Origin: Mycteria americana
Taxonomy: Eukaryota > Chordata > Aves > Ciconiiformes > Ciconiidae
Direction: 5' to 3'
Assembly (NCBI RefSeq): GCF_035582795.1
Contig: NC_134367.1
Coordinates: forward strand, 84,675,062 to 84,739,061
Length of the DNA: 64,000 bases
Shown here: piece by piece, positions 36,201-48,674 of the stretch
Position numbering within the stretch: the stretch's first letter is position 1
Layout of the letters: the number at the start of each line of letters is the position of its first letter
The notes under the pieces: generated by a model
What the model was told of the DNA's origin: nothing
The model's input: the letters and a program-made list of their open reading frames with translations, nothing else
The model's database searches: none
Position numbers and translations under genes: made by a program

Positions 36201-39200
36201 AAATATAGTTTGTCAAACAGTTATCTTTAGCACACTGTCTCGTCTGCCAGCATGGATCTTTCTGCATGACCTCGTGCTAAGTCAGGGCAATTTCTTCTCG
36301 TTTGCTTACTCCTGCCTGCGATGCCGTGCCCGGAGGGAAGCCAGGGCTCCCTGGGGCCAGGGGGAGAGACCGCTTCCACCCCCCTCACTGACCAGCCTCT
36401 GTACGGACACAGCTGGGTTATTGACCTTTCGGCCCAGTTTTTCCCATCTGTTTTAAAAGGCAAAAAATATGAGATGGAAGTTCACACAGAAGGATGGTGA
36501 AGGAAAGAAAAGGAGAGATAGCTCTGCTGGGGAGCCCCTCTGAGCTCCAGCAGACGACGGGCACGCTGAGTCCGCACCTCCGCACCAGGTTCTCAGTAAT
36601 GATGGGAGGTTTTGCAGTGAGCTGAAGCCAGCCCTACATCACGCTGCTGCTCAGTCCTTCCCTCCCTCGGTCTCGCTTTGCCACCGCTTCTCTTGTGCCA
36701 CCCCTTCCGCACGCCCGCACACACACAGCTCTCCACCAGACCGGCTTGCCTCTGCCCCGCCGGCTGCGCAAGCGGCAGCGTAAGCACAACCGGGAGGGCG
36801 GGCAGGTCCCACCTTTGGGGATTCGCTCAGCCTGGGATGTTTGCGGCCAGCTCTTGGGCCGTGCGTGGGGCGCTGGCAGGGCTGGGACGCTGCAAGGCCG
36901 TGACTAAACCCTTTTGAGCCGAGAAGGGGAGGTGTGGGAGAAGGGGCCTCGCACACCAGCAGGGACCTCACCTGCGAGATGAAGAGCATCCTTGCTTTTA
37001 ACAGAAAAAAAAAGAGTGAAGGGCCAGAGTTGACTGCAGCTCTGGCTGCCCACCAGCTGCCCTGCGAGCTGGGACACGGCAGCAGGCCAGACCCCCGGCC
37101 CTGCGGCCTCGGCCCCCACGGGAGGGAGAGGCCTCCCTGGGGGAGGCTGCCCCACCGCAGGGCAGCCCCTTGCAGGAAGCAGCTACCTGGACAACACGAT
37201 AGCACCCAGCAGCCGAAAAAGGCCCAACCCGTGTCAGGTCGTGGCTATAGCGGGAAGTCAGAGGCAGAGCTCGCTTTCCCCGGGGTAAGCTGGAGCCGTA
37301 CGAACGCCCGGGGAGGGCAGGCAGCTCCAGCACGCCGCGGCCGTGGGAGCGCTGGGTTTCACAGCAGGCCTCCTGTGCCGGCAGTGGCATGCCTCCACAC
37401 AAAAATCCACACGTCCGAACCACTAATTTTCAAACAAATAATTTCCTTTTTTTTTAATCTCGGCGGAGCCTCATCCCTTCAGGAAACTGCCACAGGCGAC
37501 TGGTGTAACACAAAGCTCAGAGACATAATGAAAAGGGGGAGATTAGAGAGTTAATGGCCCCAGCTGCTACTGTAAGCTTTCCTCTCCCTGGCTGCCCTGG
37601 GTTTGAGAGGCATCATGTTGCAGCTCCATCCCCTGTGCCACTCTCTAGCATGGCTGGGGAACTCTCCAGAACAAGAACAACACAGTTTCGGTGCCGTCTG
37701 CCAGATGGAGAAACCCAACCATGCTCTTTCATCAGGAGGCCCCCTGCTTCCTCCTGCGCTGCTGAGCAGAGCTCTTCCAAACTCGCAGAGGCCAGGTCCT
37801 CGTCTCTGCCGTGCTGCCGTAAATCTGCGGCGACTCCAGCACAGCCGGGGTTTACCTGGGGGGACGATGGACGGGGTCAGGCCCGCTGAGGTGCTGCTCA
37901 TCAGGCAGGAGCTGAAGAGGGACCAGCTGTCCTGCGGGGAGGCTAGGCTCAGTTGGCTCCAGGGATGGGGGGCGAACCGGCCCTGGCCGAGCCTCAGAAG
38001 GGGTCGGCAGGAGGGAAGCCATCTCCAGCATCCAGCAGCCTGCTGCAGAGGATGGCATCCAACAAACCTCCCTCTGTTCGCAACAGCCAAGGGTAGCTCT
38101 ATTAAATACTTATCTGTAAGAAGCCTACCCGCTCTCAGGTGACTATAGGCAAAGGAAAGTCAGACAGCTGCGTGCCAGATACGCGACATACAAGTGCACA
38201 TATTCTGTGGCCAAACCGATGCAGAGGCACCGTAACCATTTCCTGCAACATGGGTTGCATGAGGGGCTCCAATCCACGCGCTCTTTTCTCTGTTGGCATC
38301 ACCTCCATCTTCTTGTCCTCCATTAACTCTGAGCGAGCAGGTGGGGAAGGGAGCGCAGGCAGGAGCCTCCTCTCCGGGGTGCCGCTGCCCTTCCTGCAGC
38401 CAGGGCATTGCTGAGCCCTCCTCTCACCGATGAGCCTTTTCCAGGGCTGACGCGGTGCCTTCTAGTGCCCTCCTGACGGAAGTGGCACCATCCCCTTTGC
38501 AATTCTCCCCTGCCCGATGCCCACCGAAACGTTCTGCCATTAGCCGTTAAACGCTCTGCCCTGCGCAGCCGTGAGGCGCTTCCCCGCCTCTCCCCGGTGG
38601 GGAAATGAGATGAAGAAGAGCAGCCACAAGGCTCCTTCATTCAGCACAGCACGACTCCAGCCAGCCACGTCTTGGTGGCCAGCCTTGTTCCCGAGGGATT
38701 TCCTCACAGTCACGCTACGCTAAAGTTTCCTGAGGTGCAAAGGTACACGTGCGGCGCAGACATGCCAGCAGCCAGAGAATCACTTGAGGAGCATATCAAG
38801 TGATTCAAATGACGCTCACTGCTTCAGCTCAGTTCTCAGGCTTATTCTTTTCATTTCCTCAACTTTGAAGCAGTTCCTGACTTTATCTCACCTTCCACAC
38901 GCCTGACCCAGTTACGCTCGCCCCGATTCCCGCCTCTGCTAGCTCCCTGGCGGGCTCGGGGCTGGCGGAGCACACCCCACTGTCGGAGTCCAGACACCCC
39001 CCCACCATCCCGATACGGTTTGCATCCCAGGACTCACAAAGCTCTTTGCCATTAGGACAGTGCTAAGGAGACAGCAACAGTAATAAACGGCTTCAAGAAA
39101 CTCTCCCAGCCCTTCCTATTTATTCTAAACCAGTGAGATGCCAGTACCAATGAGTAAAGTATCAAAATACACGTGAGATTCTGCTTGGAAACATGATTGT

Positions 39201-39689
39201 TTCTCTTGTTATTCGTGAATAAGGATTGTGTTTCCCAGGTAAATTCACTTGAAACAAATCATTATGAACCCTTATGCATACATTTCCAAAGTTAGTTTAA
39301 ATGTGAATTTTCCAACAACATTTCTTGTTTGTTTTTCAAAAGGCCAATCAAGCTTGCAGTGACAACAAAAACCCCCTTCCCTTTACTTCAAGGGAAGTAA
39401 ATATTGTGGAGAAAAGGCAGACCAGTGGATCGCTAACAGCTTCAAGTCCCTCACCCCTACCGCTCTGCAATTCCTTCTGGTTATTCTGAAAAGCAGCCAG
39501 GAGATGCCCCGCGTGGAGCCGGGAGCCCTGCAACGCTGACGACAGGAACCAGCATTTTATTTCACTCATTGGCCACCCCCTGCCCCTTTCTTTCCCAGTT
39601 TTTCTAATGACATGCTTGTGAGAAAGTTCAGGCCTGAGCAACTTCGCTCTGCTCGGGCCCAGATTGCTCCTTCGCCGTATCTGCACATA

Positions 39690-39900
39690 CCAAGTACCCT
39701 GAAAGAACCAACATTTCTTCTGAATTATTTATAGTATATGGAAATGATAATAACATAGAAATCTGCTGTGATTTAATTAATTATGAATAAGTAATAAGGT
39801 AATGCTAGCAATACATTTAACTGAAAAACCTATTTATAATGACATTATTTCTTATAAATAATTAGAGCAAAACTGGGTGTTGTAACTCATCATTTACATT
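39690..39900. promoter_or_regulatory. Candidate homeodomain-rich non-coding element
   Basis: This is a very AT-rich 200-bp block with TAATTAATTA (39774-39783), further ATAATTA and TTATAAAT words, and no simple repeat. It stops abruptly at the Chompy-like remnant at 39.9 kb. The function is inferred, not shown. Confidence 0.28.
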
Positions 39901-40010
39901 TAGGGCCTGATTCTTCCTGTGCTTCTGGTGTAACTTCACCCACAGGGATGCTCCCGTGGAGCCAGTGAAGTCGACGACAGAGCTGTTGGCAGGATGGGAC
40001 CCAGTTTAGG
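39900..40010. mobile_element. Possible second Chompy-like MITE remnant
   Basis: It starts GGGCCTGATTCTTCCTGTG (39903-39921) and then holds CTGGTGTAACTTCACC and GGAGCCAGTGAAGTCGACG, words shared with a Chompy-type family beginning GGGCCTGATTCT. The far end is only weakly complementary to the near end, so the call is tentative. Confidence 0.4.
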
Positions 40011-42913
40011 ATTAAGAGGAGAATGGATTGCAAAAGAAAAAGGTCTCATTTTCTGGTTTGTTTTTTAAACCAACTAAGGGCCAGCGATTCAGTCCCTAAA
40101 AGATGAGCTTTGCTTTTCACCTGGAGAGTAAATTCACCTTATTTTACCTTCCTTAAGCCCATTTCAAAAGCAAATGAAACCCAGAAGACACTAACTCTAT
40201 TTCACATGTATTGCTTACCACTTGCCCTGCACCCAGTTAGCCTAAACCAGCCTTGCCTGACTCTGCACAGCGGCTCCTGGCAATGTGGACCCTCACTGAT
40301 ACCCTTGTGGGTACCACGGCAAAACCCAAAGTTTGGTTACTGAGACGTGGTGGGAGGAGGGGTCCCTGAAGGAGTGTGCTCGTCTGAGCAAGAGGGATTA
40401 AATTCAGACTGCCATCACCAGCCCGTCCCTGGTGCCAGCCTGGGCCTTAGCTCAAAGGAGTGATGAGCAATTCAGACCAGCTTCCAGCTCCCACAGGCAA
40501 CAGGCAGAAGCAGGGATGGATGGCACCTAATTTAGCCTTTTTTTTTAAGTCGACGGTCTCACTGCAGTCCTTTATCTCTGCTTTGAAATCAAGCTGGTTT
40601 TTAACTCTGATCAGGTGCAAACTGCTTCATGGAAGCAATACTGGATTTTGGCTGTAAGCAATAAACAGAAAGGATGCTTCATTACTGTCACCTTCTTGAA
40701 AAGAGACAAAATTAAAGAGGAACAGATCTTGCAGTCCTGCTTTCACTGACCTAAGTCAGGGTTTTGCTTAGGAGAGGAACTCAAGGCAAGCTGGAAAACA
40801 CATTTCACTCAGGGGCCCAGCCTGGCTCCACCAGTGACAACCTCAAATGCCCCTGGTCCCCCTCTTTGCCTTTTGCCTTTCTCAGCTGAAAGAAGCCTGT
40901 GCTGGAGCCGCACCGGTACCTCTTCCTACGGATTAAGCACTGCTTCGGCTTTCGGAGGGGCTTGTCCGAAGTTCTCATGCAGGAGCTGAAAACCTGTAAT
41001 AAAATTCGGCTCCGTCAAGGAAGAGGAAGCCCTCTGCCAGCAAAAGTAGCCGCAAGCATAGCCTTTGATAGGCCAAACGTGGCCCGTGAGCTACCAGCTG
41101 AACTCCCTTGGTCACCGTCAGGATGAAACAGGCAGTGCCGCAGCACCTTTTTGGAGCTGCTCGGGAAGAGCTTAAACGAGCCCCGAGGTCGCAGCCAGTG
41201 CAAAGGGTGAAATGTGGCCGAAACCCAACCCTCTCGGACAGCCCCTTCCCCTGCAGCCACCTCTGAAGGTGCTCCCCCAGGGAAAGTGCTGCCGGCAGCC
41301 GGGGCGCCGGGGAAGGACGAGGGGGGCCGGCAGGGCGGGCAACCCCGTCCCTCTGCAGCCAGGGAGCAGCTAAAAAGGGAGGCCGGAAGCTTGCCTACGC
41401 AAACCAGACTTACTGGTGTCGCTCCAGTGCTTCGTGGACTGTTATCCATCAAAAGCAGCACTGAAATTGGCACTCTTCGCAGAAAAGGAAGGGATCCACC
41501 CCAAAACACTAAATGTCAGGAAACTTTTGTGACACAGGATGAAGAAACACATGCTGTTGCTGCAGTTCAAAATGTTCCTGCTCGGAAGATAACCGGGAGG
41601 CAGCATGGCCGGGCCGGGCTGCCGGTCCGCACCTTCCACCAGTGCCAGGACCACGCAAAACCTGCAGAGCCCTTGCTGCGAGTCCTCCCCGAGGGGTGGC
41701 CGGAGGCCAAATGACTAACCGCCCAGCACGCACTGCCCTTCCCAGAAAGTCTCGCTACCTGGAAAGCCTCGCCGGTAAGAGGCGGATTTCAGGAAATAAC
41801 CGAATTGTGGAGGAGAGGAGCAGAAGTCGGACCTCCACGTTTGCGTGTTAATTTTAACGCGGTCAAACAAAGAGGTCTGGGCAAAGAGCCACGGTAACCC
41901 AAAGAAGCAGAACCAGTGAGGTGAAATAACCGTCTGGATTATAAAAATATTAATAGGGGGTATAAAGTAGTCGGGCCAGTTATGGGCACAGGTTATTTGT
42001 CTCTCCAAAGGAAAGCAGAGGGCTTGCACAAATAGAAAGGCTCTCACAATATGAAAGTAATCATCAAAATAGCCACTAAAAAGCACAGCTAAAAATCGTT
42101 ACTTCACGCTGTTTACCATCGTTTGTTTCCTCCGGGAAAGCCAGAAGGTGCAGCTTGGATGCCTAAGCAGAAATTTTGAACTAATTAGAGTCCCTGGAAT
42201 GACAAGTTAAAGCCCCAGCAGGGCCCATCCAGCCCCCTTCTTCCCAGGTGCAGGGAAGCCGATATCCAGCACCGCTACTGCATGAAGCGTTTTGTTGCCC
42301 AGAGTTAATAAAGATAGCACGGTACTTTCTGCAAGAAATAAGAACTCCTTCCTTCTGTAATTTCCAAAGGGAGGTTGCCCTAACTGTATTGTCATAGGGA
42401 AAATGGATTATTCAGTCACCATCACAAAATCACAGGGAAGTTAGTGGGGCTTTTTTTTTAATTATTTCAGTGCAAATAGGTCTGAAAGCGCGATGGAAAA
42501 AGTGGTGCTTATGCTGGTTTGGCTTCATTGCAGCGCATGAAGTAGGATCTGCAAAGGTGTGAGTCAGTGTGCAGGGGCTGGTTTATTTCCTGATTTTTGT
42601 GGAGTGAAAGAAAGGTGATGTTGAGCATCACCGTCCCCTGCTCCCATTGAAGTCTTTCATACAGTACCCTCATTTTTGAGCTTTCTAACTATCAGCTGCA
42701 GGATGATGCATCTTATAAGAGAAAATTCTTTGGTCCCAGTGCTTAGCAGCAGCTGAATTAAGTAAGACAAAAAAAAAAAAAAAAAGTTGTAAATAGTCTG
42801 CACAAAATTAAATGCCTCATTCCGTTATGCAGTTGTTGCCTAATATCTGTAAGTCCTCTTACTACTGGACAGTTGGAGAATGTGACACTCCCATAAAAAA
42901 GGTTGAAAAAAAC

Positions 42914-42958
42914 CCTGGATTTCTGGTGGAAAAAACCTGGATTTCTGGTGGAAAAAAA
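42914..42958 (+). repeat. 22-bp tandem duplication
   Basis: CCTGGATTTCTGGTGG plus an A-run occurs at 42914-42935 and again from 42936. Both copies end in A-runs, between longer A-runs at 42769-42785 and 42975-42988, so slippage on poly-A is a likely cause. Confidence 0.9.
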
Positions 42959-44979
42959 ATTAAGGGAATCTATTAAAAAAAAAAAAAATCAGGCCTCCTT
43001 CAGCTCATAAAGATGCAAAAAGAAGAAAAAAACCCAAAACCACATGAGGGAGAGGAGCTTGCTTTCTTGTGCCCCTGGCCGAGTGGGTGGCAGGGTGAGG
43101 CCCCCGTCCTCAGCCGGGGTGCTCCCGCAGCCCCCCGCCTGCCCGCTTCCCAGCCGCCGGCCGGCTGCTCCGGCCCGGCAGTGCGGGAACAGGAGGAGTT
43201 GTTTCCTGCTGCAAGGAAGCGACCTGGTGAACCAATAACCCCTTTCATCTCTGTTTACTCATCTTCTGTTTCCAAATGGTTGCCAAAAAAAAAAAAAAAA
43301 AAGGCATGAGGCATCTCTGGGGAGGGGTGGGGTGGGGAATAAGTGTTTTGTAGTGGAAAAGGGTAAAAGAAAACGCATACTTGGCATTTTTGTAGGGAAC
43401 AGTGAATGCCCTCCTTCCCAGAGGCAGCGGCTGAGGTCTCCCTGAAAATCGGAGGCTCCCCAGGGTTTCCCAGGGAAGCCACAGCTCTGCGCCGAGGAGG
43501 GCACCTCGCAGCAAGCCCCCGGGCAGGGTGCCCCGGGATGGGGTGGGGGCACCCCGGGGCTGGGGACCACCGGGGCAAGCAGCGGCAGGTTGGGGGGGCA
43601 GAGAAGGGGACCCCAAGGTGGGGGCACGGCCAGGTGCTGTGCAGGGCAGGGTGGGTTCTCACCTCTGCCCCGGCCCTGCGTGGAGGTGGGAGCTAATGGG
43701 CAGGGATGCTTCTTGCAGTGTTTGCTGAGTCAAAGGTGGTGGGAGGAAGAAACACCTCCTGCAGCGGGAAGCTTTCACAAACTTTTCCTGGCTTCTCCGT
43801 CCATTGATTTGATAGGGGGCTTCCACTTGATGCAACATGTTGGGTTTTAGCATGTGCTTTGCTATACCAGTCTCTGCAAAACTGGCTCTTGAGTGGCAGA
43901 AAGAAAAGCAAAGTTAGGTGACTTGTGTAGAAAAACAATTGCAGAGTTATCACCCCATCTTCAGTGCACCTATGCCAACCAAGACAGCCATACGGACGCT
44001 AACGTGCACATAGGAGATTTCTGTGGGAGATGTCAGTGTTTCTTCTTTCCCAGAAGGGAGGCTCCTGGAGGGTTCAGCCTTTCAGGGAGGTCAGCGATTC
44101 AAATTTCAACCCTGCACTTAGCGCTCAAAGCCCATACTCGCTCCAGAGGCTGCCAGGCCGTGAAAGAGTTTCCTCCGGAGCGGCACCCCCGGGTGATGCC
44201 GTGGATAAGCAGGCACTCCATTCACCTGCGGCACGGCACTGCCTGACCTCGGCCGGTGCAAGGAAAGGAGGGTGACTCAGGAGTCCTGCTGGCCTATGTG
44301 GCATGCCAGGGAGGGCGACTGGGCCGTCCCGTGCCCCTGTGAATCCATACATTGCCCAGGCCCACCTTTTGTTTCAACAGGGGAAAAAAAGGGTTGGGTT
44401 TTTTTTTGGTTTTTTTTTTGTTTGTTTGGTTTTTACTTCCCTCCTTATCTCTGGGAGCACAGACTTTGAAGGTGTAGTTTATCCTGGGCTGGACAGCAGC
44501 ACCTAAACAAACAAGAGTCCACTTTGGGAAAAGGGTTTTTTTAAAATCATTTTTCAAAAGCTGCAGCTGGAGCTACCTAAATGCAAATGCTTGGGGAGGA
44601 GAAACATAAAATGCTGAGGGCTGAGCCTCATTACTGGACGCCTCCCGCCCGTAGCCCTGTTGTGGTGAAGCACGCGCTGAAGCGGTAGGAGTCAGGGCTA
44701 CGAACGTCTCCATTTACGACGAGCTCAGCTACTCCTGGTGCCATTAATTTCTGCACAGTCTAATGTTTTCTCCTCCCGCTTGAGGAGAGGCTGTGTTTGT
44801 GCAGGGACTGCAGCTACGCCATAACACCCTGCGGCCCCGGACACCAGACGGGGTGTCCCACACCGCTTTGGGGGTGAATTAGACATGGGGAGCAGGTGCA
44901 ACCAGCAGGGCAGGTGCCACCCTGCAGGCGAGCTGTCACCCCGGGAGGGCGAGCGGGTGGCTGGGTGCCCCCGGAGCAG

Positions 44980-45013
44980 CATCCCATCCCGTCCCGTCCC
45001 ATCCCGTCCCACC
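44980..45013 (+). repeat. TCCCG/TCCCA pentamer repeat
   Basis: About six units of CATCC/CGTCC type (CCCATCCCGTCCCGTCCC...) lie in a GC-rich patch downstream of IRF2BP2. Confidence 0.8.
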
Positions 45014-45673
45014 GAGAGCGGCCACCCCATCAGCAGGACGGACGAGCAGGGCTTGGCCCGGGCGCAGAAGGAAAGGATCCAGGGGCTCTGTTGACATAAC
45101 AAGCCACTAGAGAGCACTCTCAAATGTATTTATACCCTTTGCCTAAGTGCTAGTTCAGAAAAACACGCGGTTGCCATGGCCTGGTTTACAGCACATCTAA
45201 AAAGAGAGCTCCCAAACATACCAGGTTTTCTGAGGCCACCGCAAAGGCGGTCAAAGCCTCCCTTGTGCGGCGCCTTTCCCACCCCCCGGGACCCGGGCGC
45301 AGGGCAGCACCCGCCGGCTCCACGCACCCCCTCTTGCCCCACACTGCTGCCTGGTTACAAGTGTCAGAAACGGTATTAAAAAAATTAAAAAAAAAAAAAC
45401 TGCACTTGGGCAACTATGGCTTTTTCGAGTTTTCTTTTTTTATATACAAAAAAGCACAGGAAATATTTAAAGCTCCTAGTTTTCTTATATTTAGTGCCAG
45501 AAGCAAAAAAAAAAAAAAAAAAGTAAAAATGGCAACAGATTAGTTCAGCAGCTATCAACAAAAGCACTGTGCAGGTGATCTGCCAGGAAAAAATATCTTT
45601 GAAAAAAATGTGATGGAAGCGGGTTTGGAAAAAAAAAAAAAACAACAAACCACACATTCTTCATTAAAACACT

Positions 45674-45679
45674 TTTAAT
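45674..45679 (-). terminator. Candidate poly(A) signal ATTAAA of IRF2BP2
   Basis: On the minus strand ATTAAA is followed after about 15-25 nt by a TGTGTGG/TTTGTTG/poly-T stretch (about 45658-45628). That is the expected hexamer plus GU-rich downstream element. Further T-runs on the same strand lie beyond it at 45522-45505, 45399-45387, 43302-43285, 42988-42975 and 42785-42769 and could help polymerase II termination. This is inference from motif layout only. Confidence 0.5.
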
Positions 45680-46964
45680 ACTACACAAATTACAGTATCA
45701 CCTTTTAAAAAGTTTAAAAAGGAATATTAACAGTAGAACTGTTGCAGCTAAAGCACTTCAAAATAATACAAAAAAAAAAAAAAAGGAAAAAGCTTGTAGC
45801 CCAGGAAGAAGTAAACTGGTATAAAGGGAGAATCCACCGGAGCATTATTGTAACTCAGTAAAGCAACAAAACCAAAAAAAGCAACATTGAATGTGAGAAA
45901 AATGAGCTATGTATGAACACCCTCAGATTTTAACTTTTTTCCTTTTTGGTTTTTTTTTTGGTTTCCTTTTGCAGTTCTGAAATCTCACGGTGCAGATTAG
46001 ACTTGGCCGGGGTATGGGGGCTGAACGTCAGCTGAGCGAGCACAGCCACCGCGAGCCATTTCTTTTCCAGCTACGTTGTCCCCGGGCCACCACCTGGCAT
46101 CACCGCCCGGGGAGTTTCCATCCAGGAGTCACAGAGCTGGGGAGCGGGGCGGCCGGCGGGGAGGAGGAGGAAGGCACGCTTCCTTACGGGCCTCTCCGCC
46201 CAGTCACGCCAATGTCCCTCGGCCCCAAAACAAGGGTATGCTTTGTCAGGAGGAGGTCTCACCCTCGGCAGGCTCAGAGCTGGGCCACCTGATAACACAA
46301 AAGGGGGGGCCTTTTTAGGGAGGCTTTGGGGTTTCGGTTTTGCTTCTTTTTTTTTTTTATTTTAAGAGTAGGGATACCACCTTAATCAAAAACATGAGCT
46401 TCATCCCACGTGAGGTATTATGCCAAGCAACTTTGAAGAACTTGTTACCATCTATCAGCTCAAAATCCATTTTTTTTTAATAAAGTGCCTAAATACACAT
46501 TTACACAGATCATAGTGGTTCCAAAGAATCCTTTACAGTTGTTTTTTTTTTTATATATAGGTATATATATAGGTATATATATATATAATGTGCGTTTTCT
46601 TCAAATTGGCTAAATGTGTTTACATAAGACACCAATCTTGACTATAGGTATAAGTTTTAAAGCGTAATATTGACTCAATGAATTTGTTTATCATGCAAGT
46701 CTTATCTAATATTACATTGACCTGTAATATGGAACACAATGTAGTGGGTGTGCTCATTAAACACTTCATAAAAAATTACTGTGCATGTGCAGTTCTGATC
46801 TTCAAATACTAATAATGACCATTTCTTTTTTTAAAAAAAAAAAAAAAAAGTCTTCCAAAGAAGACCTACTCTGCATTAAATTGCAGTCTGAACATTATCA
46901 CAATAAGAACAGTTTACTAAAAAGCACCCAAAATTCTTCAAATTATAGTCGACTGAACAGATTT

Positions 46965-46990
46965 TTCCTCCTCCTCCTCCTCCTCCTCTT
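46965..46990 (+). repeat. CCT trinucleotide microsatellite in the 3' untranslated region
   Basis: About seven to eight CCT units on the plus strand give an AGG-rich purine tract in the IRF2BP2 transcript sense. No other role is visible. Confidence 0.8.
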
Positions 46991-48674
46991 CCGATACTGA
47001 AAGTGTTTATTAGCCCGTCCCCAGGAAGGGACAACCTCACCACCCTTTTGCTCAGAAACAACCGCTTATAACCAAGTTATAAACACCTCAACAGAAGGGC
47101 TCGTACAGCTGCAGCGTTGCCAACGAACTATAAACAGCACAAAAACATCACTATAAGACTCGAACTATTTCTAGTAACCAATGATTTATTGATTTTTAGA
47201 ATTCTGCTTGGTGATGCAGAAGCGTGATCAAAAGAAGTGGCTTTACAAAAGAGTTCTCCAAAGTAGCTTAAAAGGCAGGGCCAGGGCCATTATGTGCAGC
47301 CCTAATTGCTTTCATTTCAACCAGTTTATATTTTCATTTTCAAAGAATAGCAGTAGGTTTGTTTCAAGCACACGTAATAAGGAAATTACAGGTTTCCTCC
47401 ACCCACATTTGGGCTGTCACTGATATGCCCGCGGGCAATCTGGCAGAGCCTCAGTCACCACTGTCACTGTACCACACCGTACCTGCCACTACTTGGAAAT
47501 ACCGGGTCAGCGATAGTAACAATAGCAACAGCACTAGAGGTGACTGATAAGCAAACTCAAAGTCCACCTGCACTATCTGAAAATTAAATTTATATAAAAA
47601 AAAAAAAATAACGTCTCTCCCCCACCTCCCCAGCTTTGTCCAAAGACACAGAAGCCCCACAAGTGACGCTGAAGACCTTCAGAGATGGCAGTGCTACGCT
47701 GGCGCCTTCGCCAATCGTGTAATTAAGTTCGTTATCAAAATTCCACGTTATGGTATCTAATTGGTGAATAAATGCAGTTTTGTAATCTTACAACTGATCA
47801 CGTGAACTGCGGTCAACTTTGCCTTAAAAAAAAAAAAAAAAAAACCAAAAAAACCAACCACCACCAAACCAAAAACAAACAAACCCAGAAATCCCTAACT
47901 CAACAGCGCCGCTGGGACACCTCTCCACATCCTACTCTGGAGGCAACTTCCCTTGAGAAACACGGAGGAATGTGGGACTGGATCTGACGGATCTGCCATC
48001 GCAACCCGAGCCGCGCGTTTCTGGGAGAAAGCCCTCCTGCTCCCTAAGCTCGCCTGGCCGGCGGGATGGCGAAGGGCATCCCCGCCTTGGCTAGCCACTC
48101 TTCTCCCCAACCGCCTCAGACCAAGCCTGCATGCGACCAGCTCTACAGGACAGGGGCCAGGAATAAGGAATCACAGACAGTAAGGCAATCTTTACAATGT
48201 CAGAAAGTGTATTTGGCATTAAAAAAAAAAAAAAAAAAAGAAAAAGAAGGGAAAAAAAAGAAACAAGTGCATACAAATACAGCTAGAAGCATTTCTGGTT
48301 TGCCAAGTGCTCTCTAAAAAAAGCAGCGCAAGTCACAGCCTACATTGAACAGTAACTGTCACCAGGGAAGCACAACAAATAGTTGCTATAACAAAGGGAA
48401 AAAAGAAAAAAACAAAACAAAAAAAACCCAAAACAAACAAAAAAAGGAGAAGAATTAGAAGAAATGCCTTTATAATAAGTACATACCTTTCGTCTTCAAA
48501 AAATATAGAAACACAATGTATTCAAAAAAATCAAAATTATACAGCCATGTTTATGAAGTCTACATTTCCCTTGTCTTGGAGATATATATATATTTATATA
48601 TATATATTTATAGATATATACAGAATTCGCGCAGTTCGAGTTCAAGGTGACGTCGGGCGGCGAGAGCGGGCGAG

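Larger units (their letters stand above)
33237..45654. other. Intergenic, downstream flank of IRF2BP2
   Basis: GC-rich patches occur at 33.24-33.47, 36.68-37.42, 41.15-41.40 and 43.07-43.67 kb, each with open frames on both strands and no domain. Between them lie unique DNA, an inverted repeat at 38777-38806, the homeodomain-rich block at 39.7-39.9 kb and, from 42.7 kb, repeated long A-runs leading towards the 3' end of IRF2BP2. No exon is supported. Confidence 0.55.
45655..48674 (-). other. IRF2BP2: Probable IRF2BP2 3' untranslated region
   Basis: After the TGA stop (48677-48675), base composition changes at once from GC-rich to AT-rich and stays so for about 3 kb. In transcript sense it carries many long U-runs, two TA-dinucleotide stretches (about 48581-48620 and 46550-46588) and an AGG repeat (complement of CCT repeats at about 46970-46988). 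The best end signal is ATTAAA at 45679-45674, followed on the minus strand by a GU/U-rich element (about 45660-45628), the usual layout of a poly(A) site. Possible earlier sites are AATAAA at 47190-47185, 47011-47006 and 46362-46357. A length near 3 kb agrees with my recollection of the human gene's extent. No transcript evidence is available here, so the end is inferred. Confidence 0.65.

Noticed and set aside
36651-37205. 184-codon minus and 206-codon plus frames in a GC-rich patch
   Set aside because: Both strands are open at once with Pro/Gly/Arg-rich translations, so composition and not coding explains them.
42423-42436. ATCACAAAATCACAGGG as a reverse-oriented CR1 end
   Set aside because: Only the short word is similar; the neighbouring CR1 tail sequence is absent.
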